Shown here: positions 36,192-47,625 of the stretch, one piece after another
Layout: every line of letters begins with the position of its first letter
Numbering within the stretch: the first letter of the stretch is position 1
DNA from: JAUVZF01 sp964539385
GTDB taxonomy: Bacteria; Planctomycetota; Phycisphaerae; FEN-1346
Length of the DNA: 64,000 nt
Assembly: GCA_964539385.1 (NCBI GenBank)
Contig: CAZIJC010000002.1
Location: 19,859-83,858, forward strand
Direction of reading: 5' to 3'
Made by a program: the position numbers and the translations under genes
The notes under the pieces: model-generated
Told to the model about the DNA's origin: nothing
Database searches by the model: none
The model's input: the letters and a program-made list of their open reading frames with translations, nothing else

Positions 36192-36238
36192 GCTCAACGC
36201 GGTCCGGCCCCTGCGGGCGGTGCCCAGACCGGAGCACT

Positions 36239-36326
36239 AAAAAAGCGGGGCTCGTCGATCCGCTTCGCGGCCGGGTGTTTCGGCAGGGGACGTCCGCCGG
36301 TCGCAAGCGGGTACGACGAGCCCGCG
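36239..36326 (-). terminator. rho-independent terminator of the small secreted-protein gene
   Basis: Read on the - strand, bases 36326 to 36245 form a large hairpin: CGACGAGCCC (36314-36323) pairs with GGGCTCGTCG (36248-36257), and inner CCGCTT-rich arms (about 36259-36273 and 36296-36310) also pair. Six T residues follow directly (36244-36239 as A on +). It lies just beyond the stop at 36352. Confidence 0.7.
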
Positions 36327-36351
36327 TCGAGATGTAAACGGTGTTCGGGTG

Positions 36352-36780
36352 TTACCTTGGGCGGTCTCCTTCACCCCGTGGGGGCCTGTCGCCATCGCCT
36401 CTGCGGCGCCTGTCCAGCCGGTCCCTGTCGCCACGCTCTCTGTCGCCCGCCCCTTCCGGCCGCATCTGCCGCATGATGGCCTGGAACACGGCCATCCGGA
36501 CGGCCCTTTCGTCGTCGCCGACGACCTTCTTGACGGCATCCTGGAAATCGGCCAGGGCCTTCATCAAGCGTGCGGCGACTTCTCCCTTCATGAGTTTTGC
36601 GAGGTCGGCGCGCTGCTCTTCGCTCAACTGCGGTCTGGGCGGCCCTCTGCGCTGGCCTTCGCCGCCCGGCCTGCCCCTAGGCGGGCCTTCTCGTTCCGGC
36701 CTTTCCTCCCCGTAGGCCGTTATGGCGAGGCTCCCCGCCACGATCACGGCCGCAAGGCTGATCAACAGAATCTTTCTCAT
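36352..36780 (-). CDS. small secreted charged protein, unknown function
   Basis: The 142-residue protein has a clear signal peptide (MRKILLISLAAVIVAGSLAI), then low-complexity Arg/Gly/Pro-rich ends flanking a central helical segment (about 52-106: LSEEQRADLAKLMKGEVAAR). The layout resembles small periplasmic Spy/CpxP-type or EF-hand-like helical proteins, but no motif decides between them. The start ATG 36780 has GGAAAGGAGAG upstream, and a strong terminator follows the stop, so it is its own transcription unit. Confidence 0.7.
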   Translation of the reverse strand: MRKILLISLAAVIVAGSLAITAYGEERPEREGPPRGRPGGEGQRRGPPRPQLSEEQRADLAKLMKGEVAARLMKALADFQDAVKKVVGDDERAVRMAVFQAIMRQMRPEGAGDRERGDRDRLDRRRRGDGDRPPRGEGDRPR

Positions 36781-36930
36781 GTTCGCTCTCCTTTCCTTCC
36801 GCGTTTGCGGTGCACTGGATTACCGGATTCGCTCTCTGCTTCACCAGTTCCAACGGCGAGTGCGGGGGTTTATTGCAGGAAAGTGGGCGGCTGCGCCTTT
36901 GGGTTGACGGCGGCCGGCGGGGCGGGTTTT

Positions 36931-39570
<2,640 letters not shown>

Positions 39571-39576
39571 GTTGTG

Positions 39577-39581
39577 AGCCT
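39577..39581 (-). promoter_or_regulatory. ribosome binding site that fixes the clpB start
   Basis: GGAGG on the - strand ends 6 bases before GTG 39570. The upstream ATG codons at 39594 and 39627 have no such site, so the GTG is the likely start. Confidence 0.7.
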
Positions 39582-39598
39582 CCGTTCTGTCCATGTAG

Positions 39599-39616
39599 GC
39601 CGGGGCGCACCCCGGC
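39599..39616. repeat. palindromic repeat upstream of clpB
   Basis: GCCGGGG-CGCA-CCCCGGC forms a perfect 7-bp stem with a four-base loop. It lies within the clpB upstream region, and read through on the - strand it produces a spurious N-terminal extension of the clpB frame. I recall similar repeats in planctomycete genomes, unverified here. Confidence 0.5.
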
Positions 39617-39782
39617 ATCGGGTGCATGTTGTGTCCATTGTGCTAAAAAGGGCAAACGCCGTGCCACGCTCATGGGGCCGTTTTCCAGAGTCAAAGGGCC
39701 ACCTGATGGTCAAGAGCGGGGATTCCCGGGAGACGTCTCTGCCATTTTGGCAGGCGGCGGGCGGCGGCTGTTGGCTCGCGTG

Positions 39783-40568
39783 TCAGCCCCCGAAGAACGA
39801 CGCGAAAGAGTCTTTGCGGATGGTCGCGTACCAGGGGTCGAGCATCTCGCGCGGCGTGAAAGTGGCAAGGAGCAGGCCCTCGCCGCCGTCGGCCGTCCGG
39901 ATGCCGCGCGCGTCCCAGCAGCCGGAGTTCAGCCACCGGTCGTCGGCACTCGTGTTGCACAGCAGCGTTGGTGTGGCCCATTCGGCCGCGCGGCCGGCGA
40001 AGTGAGCGGGGACGACCGTCGGCTTCGTGCCGGGGTCCGGGTCGGGCCCTGCCATGTGGGCGATGACACAGAAGGCGTCGGCGTCCTCCCTCGCGAGTTC
40101 CGCGAAGACCCGCGGGAACCGGACGTCGTAGCAGACGGCCAAGCCCAGCCGCCAGCCCGCGCACTGGGCAACGACGGGGTCGCTTCCGCTGATGAAGACC
40201 TTCTTGTCGAGCGGTGTGAGGCAGCGTTTGCGGTAGCGGACCTCGGCCGAGGTGTTGCCGCAGGCGAGCGCGTCGTTCGTGGCGGAGTCCTCGGCGGGGC
40301 CGGCCGTTCCGAGGATGAGCGCAAGGCCGGCCTCGCGGGCATAGGCGGCCAGTTGGCGCTCGGCCCCGCGGACCTCATCCCAGTTGATATCGGCCAAGTC
40401 CTCGCGCGCCGCGCTCGGGTAGCCGGTCAGCGCGCATTCCGGCGTAAGAAGCAGCCGCGCGCCTGCATCGCGGGCCTCGGCGATGCCCTTGGTGATACGG
40501 GCGCGGTTTTCGGCGACCGAGTCCGTTACCGTGAAACTCCAACACGCGGCGGTTAGTGCTTTGGCCAT
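39783..40568 (-). CDS. carbon-nitrogen hydrolase (nitrilase superfamily)
   Basis: The 261-residue protein carries the nitrilase triad: Glu44 in LTPECALTGYP, probably Lys114 in YRKRCL, and Cys146 in LAVCYDVRFP. It probably hydrolyses an amide, as omega-amidase, beta-ureidopropionase or related enzymes do, in the cytoplasm. Substrate cannot be told. The start ATG 40568 is chosen because the in-frame extension to 41213 crosses the divergent mfd gene. It lies upstream of clpB on the same strand with a 212-base gap. Confidence 0.8.
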   Translation of the reverse strand: MAKALTAACWSFTVTDSVAENRARITKGIAEARDAGARLLLTPECALTGYPSAAREDLADINWDEVRGAERQLAAYAREAGLALILGTAGPAEDSATNDALACGNTSAEVRYRKRCLTPLDKKVFISGSDPVVAQCAGWRLGLAVCYDVRFPRVFAELAREDADAFCVIAHMAGPDPDPGTKPTVVPAHFAGRAAEWATPTLLCNTSADDRWLNSGCWDARGIRTADGGEGLLLATFTPREMLDPWYATIRKDSFASFFGG

Positions 40569-40605
40569 GGCGTGGTCTCTCCAAGCCCCACACAGCATAA
40601 CAGAA

Positions 40606-40628
40606 AAAAAGGTACCTGGAACCTTTTT
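40606..40628. repeat. palindrome in the divergent nitrilase-mfd gap
   Basis: AAAAAGGT pairs with ACCTTTTT (8 bp) around the loop ACCTGGA. The motif has T-runs on both strands and so looks like a two-way terminator or a small mobile repeat. Its position between divergent promoters makes a terminator role odd; it could protect each gene from read-through. Confidence 0.55.
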
Positions 40629-40698
40629 GGCAAGCGGCGCTTTCGTGGATTGACGGATGCCGCGGCGCCGATTACAATGCGGCCACAACCTGGAGTCT

Positions 40699-43600
40699 AT
40701 GGCCGAAGGCCAGAAGGTGGACATCGCGGCTACGGGCGAAGCGGTCACGGACCTGTTCGCCCGCCAGGAGGTCGTCGGCCTCGTCCGGCAGACGCTGTGC
40801 GAAGAGGGGCGGGCGAGCGTCGAAGGCCTGTGGGGATCCAGCGCGCCTGCCCTGGCCGCCGCCCTCCTTCCGGACTGTCCGTCCACGCTTCTGTATGTTG
40901 TCGCGCACATCGACTCCGTGGACGATGCCCGCGACGACTGGCGGCTGTTCGCCGGCGTTGACCCGCCCGTCTTTCCCGCCTGGGAGGCGCTGCCGACCGA
41001 GTCTGACGTCTCGGACGAAATCCTGGCCGACCGCCTGCGGGTGCTCAAGCGGCTCGCGGCGGCGCAGCCCCGAGCCCGGAGCGGAAGCGTCGAGGCACCG
41101 TCACAGGCCGGGGTGCGTGCCACGGCAAACGAAGATGCCCCGACGCTCCCGCGTCGGGCTCGAAACGACGTAGCGCTGCCTCGCGTCCTCGTGGCGCCGA
41201 TCCAGGCGATCATGCAGCCGGTTCCCTCGCCGCGTCACCTGGCCGAGAACACGCTCGAACTCACGGTCGGCGCCGAGTACAGCATGTCGCACCTGCGCCG
41301 GTGGCTGGCCGAGCGCGGGTTCCGCCCTGCGGAACTCGTCCTCGAACCCGGCCGGTACGCCGTGCGAGGTGGCATCATGGACGTGTACCCGCCGACGGCC
41401 CCGGCGCCGTACCGGCTGGAGTTCTTCGGCGACGAACTCGAGAGCCTCCGCACGTTTGACCCCTCAACGCAGCGGAGCCTCGACGACCGCGACCGCGTCG
41501 CCGTCTCGTTCATGCCGAGCGGCAAAGGCGGCCCTCTCGCCCCCGAGACCTCGACCAACCTCCTGGACTACCTGCCGCAAGGCGCATGGATCGTCTGGCA
41601 GGACCCGCTGGAGATCGCCGAAGTCGGGCGGTCGTTCGTCGCGCGGCTGGCGAGCCCCGTCGGCGTGTATGCGTTCGAGGCGGTGGTGCGCGAGAGCCGC
41701 GAGTTCGCGCGGCTCGACGTCTCGAGTTTCACCACGAGCGGCGCGAGCGACGCCTTTGCCCTTCGAACCGAGAGCCTCCCCGCCTTCAGCGGCAAGGCCG
41801 AGGCCGTAAGGGGGGAACTGGCGGACCTGGCGGCCGAGGACACCGTGCTCCTGTTCTCGGACAACGAGGGCGAACGCGACCGCCTTGCCGAGATCGTTGA
41901 CACCATGGGTCCGGAGACCAAGGGGCGCATCCGCCTCGGCGTCGGTCGCCTCGGCGCGGGCTTTCGCCTGGTGGCCGAGAACGTGGCGGTTGCCTCGAAC
42001 CACGAGGTCTTTCAGCGGTACCAGACGCGGCGGCGGCTCGGGCGGCGGCTTGAAACCCGCGCCATCGACACGTGGATGGACCTGGCGCGCGGCGACCTGG
42101 TCGTCCACGTGATTCACGGCATCGGCCGGTACCTGGGCATGAAGACGCTCCGCCGCGACGCCAAGGCCCTGACCGAAATGAAAGGCGCTTTGCCCCTGCC
42201 CGGCGCGGCGGCAGCCGAGCAGACGGCCGATTACCTCCTCCTGGAGTTCCGCGACAAGGTCAAGGTGTACGTCCCGGCGTCGCAGGTGGCCCTTGTCCAG
42301 AAGTACGTGGGCGGCTTCAAGGGCAAGCCGCGCCTCTCGCGCGTGGGCGGCAAGGCGTGGGGCGAGAAGAAGCGGCGAGTCGAAGAGGCCGTCCAGAACT
42401 TCGCCATGGAACTGTTGCGCGTCCAGGCCGTCCGGGAGGCCCGGCCGGGAATCACCTACCCCTCCGACAGCCTGTGGCAGAAAGAGTTCGAGGCCGCGTT
42501 CCCGTATCCCGACACCGAAGACCAGGCGGCCGCCATGCAGGAGATCAAACGCAACATGCGCTCGCCGCGACCGATGGACCGGCTCGTGTGCGGCGACGTG
42601 GGATACGGCAAGACGGAACTGGCAATCCGGGCGGCGTTCAAGGCCGTCGAAGCCGGCAAACAGGTCGTCGTGCTCGTGCCGACCACGGTCCTGACGGCCC
42701 AGCATCTGGGAACCTTCCGCGAGCGAATGGCGGATTACCCTGTCATCATCGAGATGATGTGCCGGTTCCAGACGCGAGGGACGCAGGCCGAGATCCTCGA
42801 CCGGTTCCGCAAGGGGCAGGTCGATATCCTCATCGGAACGCACCGGCTGCTCCAGAAGGACGTCGTGCCGGCCGACCTGGGCCTCCTGATCGTGGACGAG
42901 GAGCAGCGGTTCGGCGTCGAGCACAAGGAGCGGCTCAAGCGGATGCGGCAGACGGTGGACATCCTGACGCTGACGGCCACGCCGATCCCGCGGACGCTGC
43001 ACATGTCGCTTCTGGGCATCCGCGATATCTCGAGCCTGACGACCGCCCCCCAGGACCGGCGGGCCGTCCGGACCGAGGTGTGCCCGTGGGACGACGGGCG
43101 TATCCGCCAGGCCATCTTGCGGGAACTCGCACGCGACGGGCAGGTCTTTTTCGTCCACAACCGCGTCCGCACGATCGAGGCCGTGGCCGACCGGGTGCGG
43201 CGGCTCGTGCCGGAGGCCCGCATCGAATGGGCCCACGGCCAGATGAAAGAGCGGGAGTTGGAGGACCGGATGCTTCGGTTCTTCGCAGGCGACGTGGACG
43301 TCCTCGTCTCGACCACCATCATCGAGTCGGGCCTCGATGTGCCGCACGCCAACACCATGTTCATCCACGACGCCGACCGGTTCGGCCTGGCCGACATGCA
43401 CCAGTTGCGCGGCCGCGTGGGACGGTACAAGCACCGGGCGTACTGTTACCTGCTCTTGCCCGAGAAGCGTCCGCCGACGCCGGCGGCGTCGAAGCGTCTG
43501 CACGCCATCGAGCAGTACGCCGAGTTGGGAGCGGGCTTTCAGATCGCGATGCGCGACCTGGAGATCCGCGGGGCCGGCAACATCATGGGGCTCGAACAGT

Positions 43601-44145
43601 CCGGTCACATCTCCGCCGTCGGGTACGAGATGTACTGCCAGTTGCTGGAGGCGACCGTGCGTCGGCTCAAGGGCCAGCCCGCCGACGAGCCGGGCCGGGC
43701 GGACGTGCAGTTGAATCTGGCGGCGTTCATCCCAAACCGATACGTGCCGACCGAGAGCCAGCGCATCAGCCTGTATCGGCAGTTGCAGCGTGCGGCAAAC
43801 GCCCGGACGCTCGCGGAGGTGGCGGCCGAGATCGCCGACATGTACGGCCCCATGCCGGAAGAGGTGCAGAGGCTGGTAGACCTGGAGGCGGTCCGCGTGG
43901 CCGCCGGCGATGCGGGCATCCGCTCCATTCGCCGAAAGGGAGCGGATCTCGCGTTTGCCGGCGAGGACGCCGCCCTGGTTGCACCGCTTCTGGGCGAATC
44001 GGGTAACCGGCAGGTCTCCGGCGCCGGCGTGGTTCGCATCCTGGACCCGCACAGGTTGGTCTGGCGGCTGCACGAGGATCGCGGCCCGGACGGGGCGCTG
44101 GCGCTGCTGAAGAAGGCGCTTGCCCGCTCGGAGGACGGCAAATAG
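40699..44145 (+). CDS. mfd: transcription-repair coupling factor Mfd
   Basis: The 1148-residue protein is Mfd, which removes RNA polymerase stalled at DNA damage and recruits UvrA. Visible parts are the UvrB-like N-terminal domains (1-400), the RNA polymerase interaction domain starting with GDLVVHVIHGIGRYLG near 465, helicase motor motifs GDVGYGKTELA near 632, DEEQ near 733 and TPIPRT, and a TRCF C-terminal domain. ATG 40699 has a GGAG 6 bases upstream; an ATG 14 codons earlier is weaker. The length matches the family. Confidence 0.95.
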   Translation: MAEGQKVDIAATGEAVTDLFARQEVVGLVRQTLCEEGRASVEGLWGSSAPALAAALLPDCPSTLLYVVAHIDSVDDARDDWRLFAGVDPPVFPAWEALPTESDVSDEILADRLRVLKRLAAAQPRARSGSVEAPSQAGVRATANEDAPTLPRRARNDVALPRVLVAPIQAIMQPVPSPRHLAENTLELTVGAEYSMSHLRRWLAERGFRPAELVLEPGRYAVRGGIMDVYPPTAPAPYRLEFFGDELESLRTFDPSTQRSLDDRDRVAVSFMPSGKGGPLAPETSTNLLDYLPQGAWIVWQDPLEIAEVGRSFVARLASPVGVYAFEAVVRESREFARLDVSSFTTSGASDAFALRTESLPAFSGKAEAVRGELADLAAEDTVLLFSDNEGERDRLAEIVDTMGPETKGRIRLGVGRLGAGFRLVAENVAVASNHEVFQRYQTRRRLGRRLETRAIDTWMDLARGDLVVHVIHGIGRYLGMKTLRRDAKALTEMKGALPLPGAAAAEQTADYLLLEFRDKVKVYVPASQVALVQKYVGGFKGKPRLSRVGGKAWGEKKRRVEEAVQNFAMELLRVQAVREARPGITYPSDSLWQKEFEAAFPYPDTEDQAAAMQEIKRNMRSPRPMDRLVCGDVGYGKTELAIRAAFKAVEAGKQVVVLVPTTVLTAQHLGTFRERMADYPVIIEMMCRFQTRGTQAEILDRFRKGQVDILIGTHRLLQKDVVPADLGLLIVDEEQRFGVEHKERLKRMRQTVDILTLTATPIPRTLHMSLLGIRDISSLTTAPQDRRAVRTEVCPWDDGRIRQAILRELARDGQVFFVHNRVRTIEAVADRVRRLVPEARIEWAHGQMKERELEDRMLRFFAGDVDVLVSTTIIESGLDVPHANTMFIHDADRFGLADMHQLRGRVGRYKHRAYCYLLLPEKRPPTPAASKRLHAIEQYAELGAGFQIAMRDLEIRGAGNIMGLEQSGHISAVGYEMYCQLLEATVRRLKGQPADEPGRADVQLNLAAFIPNRYVPTESQRISLYRQLQRAANARTLAEVAAEIADMYGPMPEEVQRLVDLEAVRVAAGDAGIRSIRRKGADLAFAGEDAALVAPLLGESGNRQVSGAGVVRILDPHRLVWRLHEDRGPDGALALLKKALARSEDGK

Positions 44146-44183
44146 AATACGAACCTCTTTGGACCCTTTTGGGGGTTCGACCT

Positions 44184-45437
44184 ATGAAACCCGTGTGGGT
44201 GATGCCGGTGGTTGGCGTGCTGGCTCTTGTTGCGGCGGGCTGTGGCCGCCGGGGCAGAGAACTCGGTTCGCTCACGCCGCAGGCCGCTGCGCCGAGTGAG
44301 TTCGACACGGGCGGCGGCGCGGCGAGCGAAGAGGTCAACCCCGTCCAATTGGCCCGGCCCGCGACCGGCAGGAAAAGGCCCGAATCGACGGAGCCCACGG
44401 GTAAACTGACCCGGCCGGACCGCGACGCCGAGTACGAGGCGCGCCTCGGTGAGGTGGCGCTGCCGCTTCCCAAGGAGCGCCTGCCCGTTCTGGTGGACAC
44501 CGGCGAGAACGGCGGTTCGCCGGTCCTGGTCAACACGGTCCTGGCCGAGGTCAACGGCGAGGTCATCACGCGGGAGGACATCCTCGGTCCGATCCGTCCG
44601 CAGATGGCGAAGTGGCGGAAGGAGTACTCGCCCGCCGCCTTTGAGAGCCGCTGCCGCCAGGTCATCAACATGAAACTGCGGGAGGAGATCAGCCGGCGGC
44701 TCGTCGTCCAGGAGGCGAAGGCGGAACTGTCGGAGGAGGAGAAGAAGCAGATCGACACCACGCTGGGCCAGATCCTGAAGAACTTGGCTTCCCAGGCAGG
44801 CAGCGCGTTGCTGCTCGAAGAGAAACTCGAGCGCGAGGGATCCTCGCTCCGGGAGGAGCGCCGGCGGCGACGAGAGCAACTCATCGTGCAACGGTACTTG
44901 CGAAGCAAGATCTCGCCGACCGTCCACATCACGCACTCCGAACTCTTGAATCGTTACCGCCGGGTCTGCCAGGAGCGGTACGTCCAACCGACGCGGGTGC
45001 GGTTGGGCCTGATTGCCATTCGCAAGAGCGAATCGCCCGACGTGGCCCAGGCCCGCGCGGTGGCGGATGCCGTTCACCAGCGGGCGTCGAGGGGAGAGGA
45101 TTTCGCCCGCCTCGCCCGCCGCTACAGCCATGACCCGATGGCCTCGGGCGGCGGCGACTGGGGGTTCGTGGCGAAGGGATCGTTCCGCATCAAGACCGTC
45201 GATGAGGTCCTTTTTGCCCTGGAGGCGGGCCAGGTCGGGCGACTCGTCGAGACCGACGAGGCGTTCTACCTCGTCAAGGCCCTGGCGCGACAGGAAGCGC
45301 GCACGGTTCCCTTCACGGAAGTTCAGGACGAGTTGGAGGACGAGATCCGCGACCGCAAGTACAACGAGACCGTCAACAAGTATATTCAGGACCTATACAA
45401 GCGGGGTTACGTCCGCGTCATGACGGAGAACATCTAG
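44184..45437 (+). CDS. parvulin-type peptidyl-prolyl isomerase lipoprotein
   Basis: The 417-residue lipoprotein has a lipobox LVAAGC with Cys20, a polar linker to about 115, a SurA/PrsA-type N-terminal helical domain (about 115-270), and a parvulin rotamase domain (about 280-380; DFARLARRYSHDPMASGGGDWGF). It probably acts in the periplasm on folding of exported or outer membrane proteins. The start at ATG 44184 has GGGGG upstream. It follows mfd by 38 bases, and the ferredoxin gene begins 10 bases after its stop. Confidence 0.85.
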   Translation: MKPVWVMPVVGVLALVAAGCGRRGRELGSLTPQAAAPSEFDTGGGAASEEVNPVQLARPATGRKRPESTEPTGKLTRPDRDAEYEARLGEVALPLPKERLPVLVDTGENGGSPVLVNTVLAEVNGEVITREDILGPIRPQMAKWRKEYSPAAFESRCRQVINMKLREEISRRLVVQEAKAELSEEEKKQIDTTLGQILKNLASQAGSALLLEEKLEREGSSLREERRRRREQLIVQRYLRSKISPTVHITHSELLNRYRRVCQERYVQPTRVRLGLIAIRKSESPDVAQARAVADAVHQRASRGEDFARLARRYSHDPMASGGGDWGFVAKGSFRIKTVDEVLFALEAGQVGRLVETDEAFYLVKALARQEARTVPFTEVQDELEDEIRDRKYNETVNKYIQDLYKRGYVRVMTENI

Positions 45438-45447
45438 GGGCCCTCTG

Positions 45448-45798
45448 ATGCCACAGGTCGTTTTCCTGCCGTACGATCTTCGCCTGGAAGTGCCGCGCGG
45501 AACCAGCCTGCTGGCGGCCGCCGACGAGGCCGCCGAGATGGTGGACGACGATTTCTTCGTCGGCGAACTGTGCGAAGGTCGGCACGAGTGCGGCAACTGC
45601 TGTGTCCAGATCGTTGAGGGGGCCGACGCCCTCTCGCCCGTGACGGAGTCCGAACGGAAGTTGCTCACCGAACTCGGCCGCGGACCCGACACGCGAACCG
45701 CCTGCACCGCCCGCGTCTGTGGCGACGTGACGGTCCGCATCCCGAACCCGGTCAAACACGGCGAGCGGGGCAGGGCTCAGATGCAGGCCCATCCGTAG
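45448..45798 (+). CDS. 2Fe-2S ferredoxin
   Basis: The 116-residue protein has the adrenodoxin-type cluster pattern C-x5-C-x2-C ... C: Cys42, Cys48, Cys51 and Cys86. It is an electron carrier for an oxygenase, reductase or iron-sulphur assembly. Its coding start follows the parvulin stop with GGGGCCC between. No partner reductase or isc genes are in the window. Confidence 0.8.
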   Translation: MPQVVFLPYDLRLEVPRGTSLLAAADEAAEMVDDDFFVGELCEGRHECGNCCVQIVEGADALSPVTESERKLLTELGRGPDTRTACTARVCGDVTVRIPNPVKHGERGRAQMQAHP

Positions 45799-45830
45799 CG
45801 GGCCGCTCGTCTTATGCCTAACGTGTGATA

Positions 45831-45856
45831 CGGCCCGCGAGGGCGGGCCGTTGTCT
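45831..45856 (+). terminator. terminator after the ferredoxin gene
   Basis: CGGCCCGC and GCGGGCCG pair perfectly (8 bp) around GAGG, followed by TTGTCTT. It separates the mfd-parvulin-ferredoxin unit from panE. Confidence 0.6.
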
Positions 45857-45889
45857 TAGCGCCGGGCGCGCACCCCAAAGGGCACCGCC

Positions 45890-46846
45890 TTGCCGAGCAG
45901 CGCAACAGGGCATACTTTCCAACACGTCGCGGTCATCGGCCCCGGCGCCACCGGTCTGGTCCTGGCCGTGCGCATCGCTCACATTGCCGGGGGGCCGAGC
46001 GTCACGCTAATCGACCACGATGCCGAGCGTGCGCGGCGGCTGAGCGCCAAGCCCATCCGCCTGTCGTCACCGTCGGAGGACCTGGAGGCCAAGATCCCGG
46101 TTCGCCTGACGCCCGGCGCCCCGGCGGACCTCGTGATCCTCGCGACCAAAGCGCACCAGGCTCGTGGCGCGGCCGAGGGGGCGGCCGGCTGGATCGGCGA
46201 CGCGCCGCTTCTGACCATTCAGAACGGCCTGGGTGTGGCGGCCGAAGTGGCCCAGGCGCTGCCGCACGCCACCGTCATCGCCGGCGTCACGTACCAGGCG
46301 GCCAACCTCACCGGCGAAGGCGAAGTCCAACACGTTGCCTGCGGCGAGACGTACCTGGGGTACGAGGGTTGCGGCCCGGATACGAGGGTCCGGAAGGCGG
46401 TCGATCTGCTGAATGAGGCCGGCCTGCCCGCCACGGCCGAGGCCGACATGACGCCGGTCGTCTGGGGCAAGTTGCTCGTCAATGCGGCCATCAATCCGGT
46501 GGCGGCGCTGGCGGCGGTGCGAAACGGCGAGGTGGCTGCCAGGCCGGCGCTTCGGGCAATGGCCGAGGCGGTTGCCGAAGAAGGGCAGGCGACCGCAAAC
46601 GCCGCCGGCGTGGCGCTGCCGTATGAGAGTGCGGCCAAGGCGGCGATCAACACGGCCCGAGAGACGGCCGAGAACCGATGCTCGATGCTTCAGGACCTGG
46701 AAGTCGGCCGGCCGACCGAAATCGACTATCTGAACGGTGCGATCGTCCGCGTGGCCGAACAGCACGACATTCCGGTTCCGGCGAACCGCACCGTGACCGC
46801 GCTCGTGCGGCAGGTGTCGGCGGCGCCACAGGAGAGAACCTTGTAG
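45890..46846 (+). CDS. panE: 2-dehydropantoate 2-reductase
   Basis: The 318-residue NADPH-dependent enzyme makes pantoate for coenzyme A. It has the Rossmann motif GPGATG (17-22), the IQNGLG loop, the catalytic lysine 194 in WGKLLVNAAINP, and a C-terminal GRPTEIDYLNG. The start is TTG 45890, since no ATG or GTG lies before the Rossmann strand. Later pathway genes are absent. Confidence 0.85.
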   Translation: MPSSATGHTFQHVAVIGPGATGLVLAVRIAHIAGGPSVTLIDHDAERARRLSAKPIRLSSPSEDLEAKIPVRLTPGAPADLVILATKAHQARGAAEGAAGWIGDAPLLTIQNGLGVAAEVAQALPHATVIAGVTYQAANLTGEGEVQHVACGETYLGYEGCGPDTRVRKAVDLLNEAGLPATAEADMTPVVWGKLLVNAAINPVAALAAVRNGEVAARPALRAMAEAVAEEGQATANAAGVALPYESAAKAAINTARETAENRCSMLQDLEVGRPTEIDYLNGAIVRVAEQHDIPVPANRTVTALVRQVSAAPQERTL

Positions 46847-46857
46847 AAGGCGAGCGC

Positions 46858-47625
46858 ATGGCCGAGGCGAATGGTGGCGGGTGTGGGCGGCAGGGAGCGG
46901 CTGATATGGGGAAAGACTCGCGGTGGTGTTGGACTGTCCCCTTCCTGATCCTGCTTGTCATGCTCGGGGCCGGCGAGGTGATCCGCACGCTGGTAGCGGA
47001 AGAGACGGCCCGCCGGATTCAGGCGGAAGACCGGCTGGTCGAGATCGCCCAGGCGGTGTTACTGGGCGGCGCCGCCGTGTTGTGCCTGGTGGCGATGGTG
47101 CGCCGCCGCGCCGGCTACTGGTGGTGGGTCGGCCCTGCCTTCATCTGCTTGTTCATGTGTTGGCGGGAAGTGGAAGTGGACGACCGCTATCTGGGTAACC
47201 ATGCGTTCTCGTGGAAGTACCTGTTCGAAGCGGCGACGCCTCTTCCAGAGCGCCTGCTGCTGGGGATTCCAAGCGTGGGGCTGGCCCTCCTGGTCCTTGC
47301 GATATGCCTGGTGAACGTGCGGCCGCTGCTGAGGACATTGAGGCGGCGTGATCTGCGTGTGGGGCTGTTGCTGTTTGCGGCGGGGCTTGGCCTTTACCTT
47401 CTTGCCCAGGTGTACGATCGGGCGTGGGGGTGGGTGAAGGCCTACAGTTTCTACCTGCCTGGCTTCGGCTGCCATCGCGACGACTTCTGGGAAGAGTGGC
47501 TTGAGTTGATGGGGGCGGCAGCGATCCTGATGGGCGTGCTCGACTACTTCCGGCGTCGCAAAGCCATCGCCGCCGCGCCGCCGACGGACACCCCTGCCGC
47601 CGCTGAGGAGACACCGTCACCATGA
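46858..47625 (+). CDS. multi-pass membrane protein, unknown (paralogue A)
   Basis: The 255-residue protein has about five to six transmembrane helices from residue 24 on, and conserved-looking patterns WREVEVDDRYLGNHAFSWKYL (about 101-121) and an acidic segment before the last helix. ATG 46858 has AAGGCGAG upstream; ATG 46906, also with a GGGAG site, is an alternative start. It is related to the next gene. No known family is recognised. Confidence 0.65.
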   Translation: MAEANGGGCGRQGAADMGKDSRWCWTVPFLILLVMLGAGEVIRTLVAEETARRIQAEDRLVEIAQAVLLGGAAVLCLVAMVRRRAGYWWWVGPAFICLFMCWREVEVDDRYLGNHAFSWKYLFEAATPLPERLLLGIPSVGLALLVLAICLVNVRPLLRTLRRRDLRVGLLLFAAGLGLYLLAQVYDRAWGWVKAYSFYLPGFGCHRDDFWEEWLELMGAAAILMGVLDYFRRRKAIAAAPPTDTPAAAEETPSP

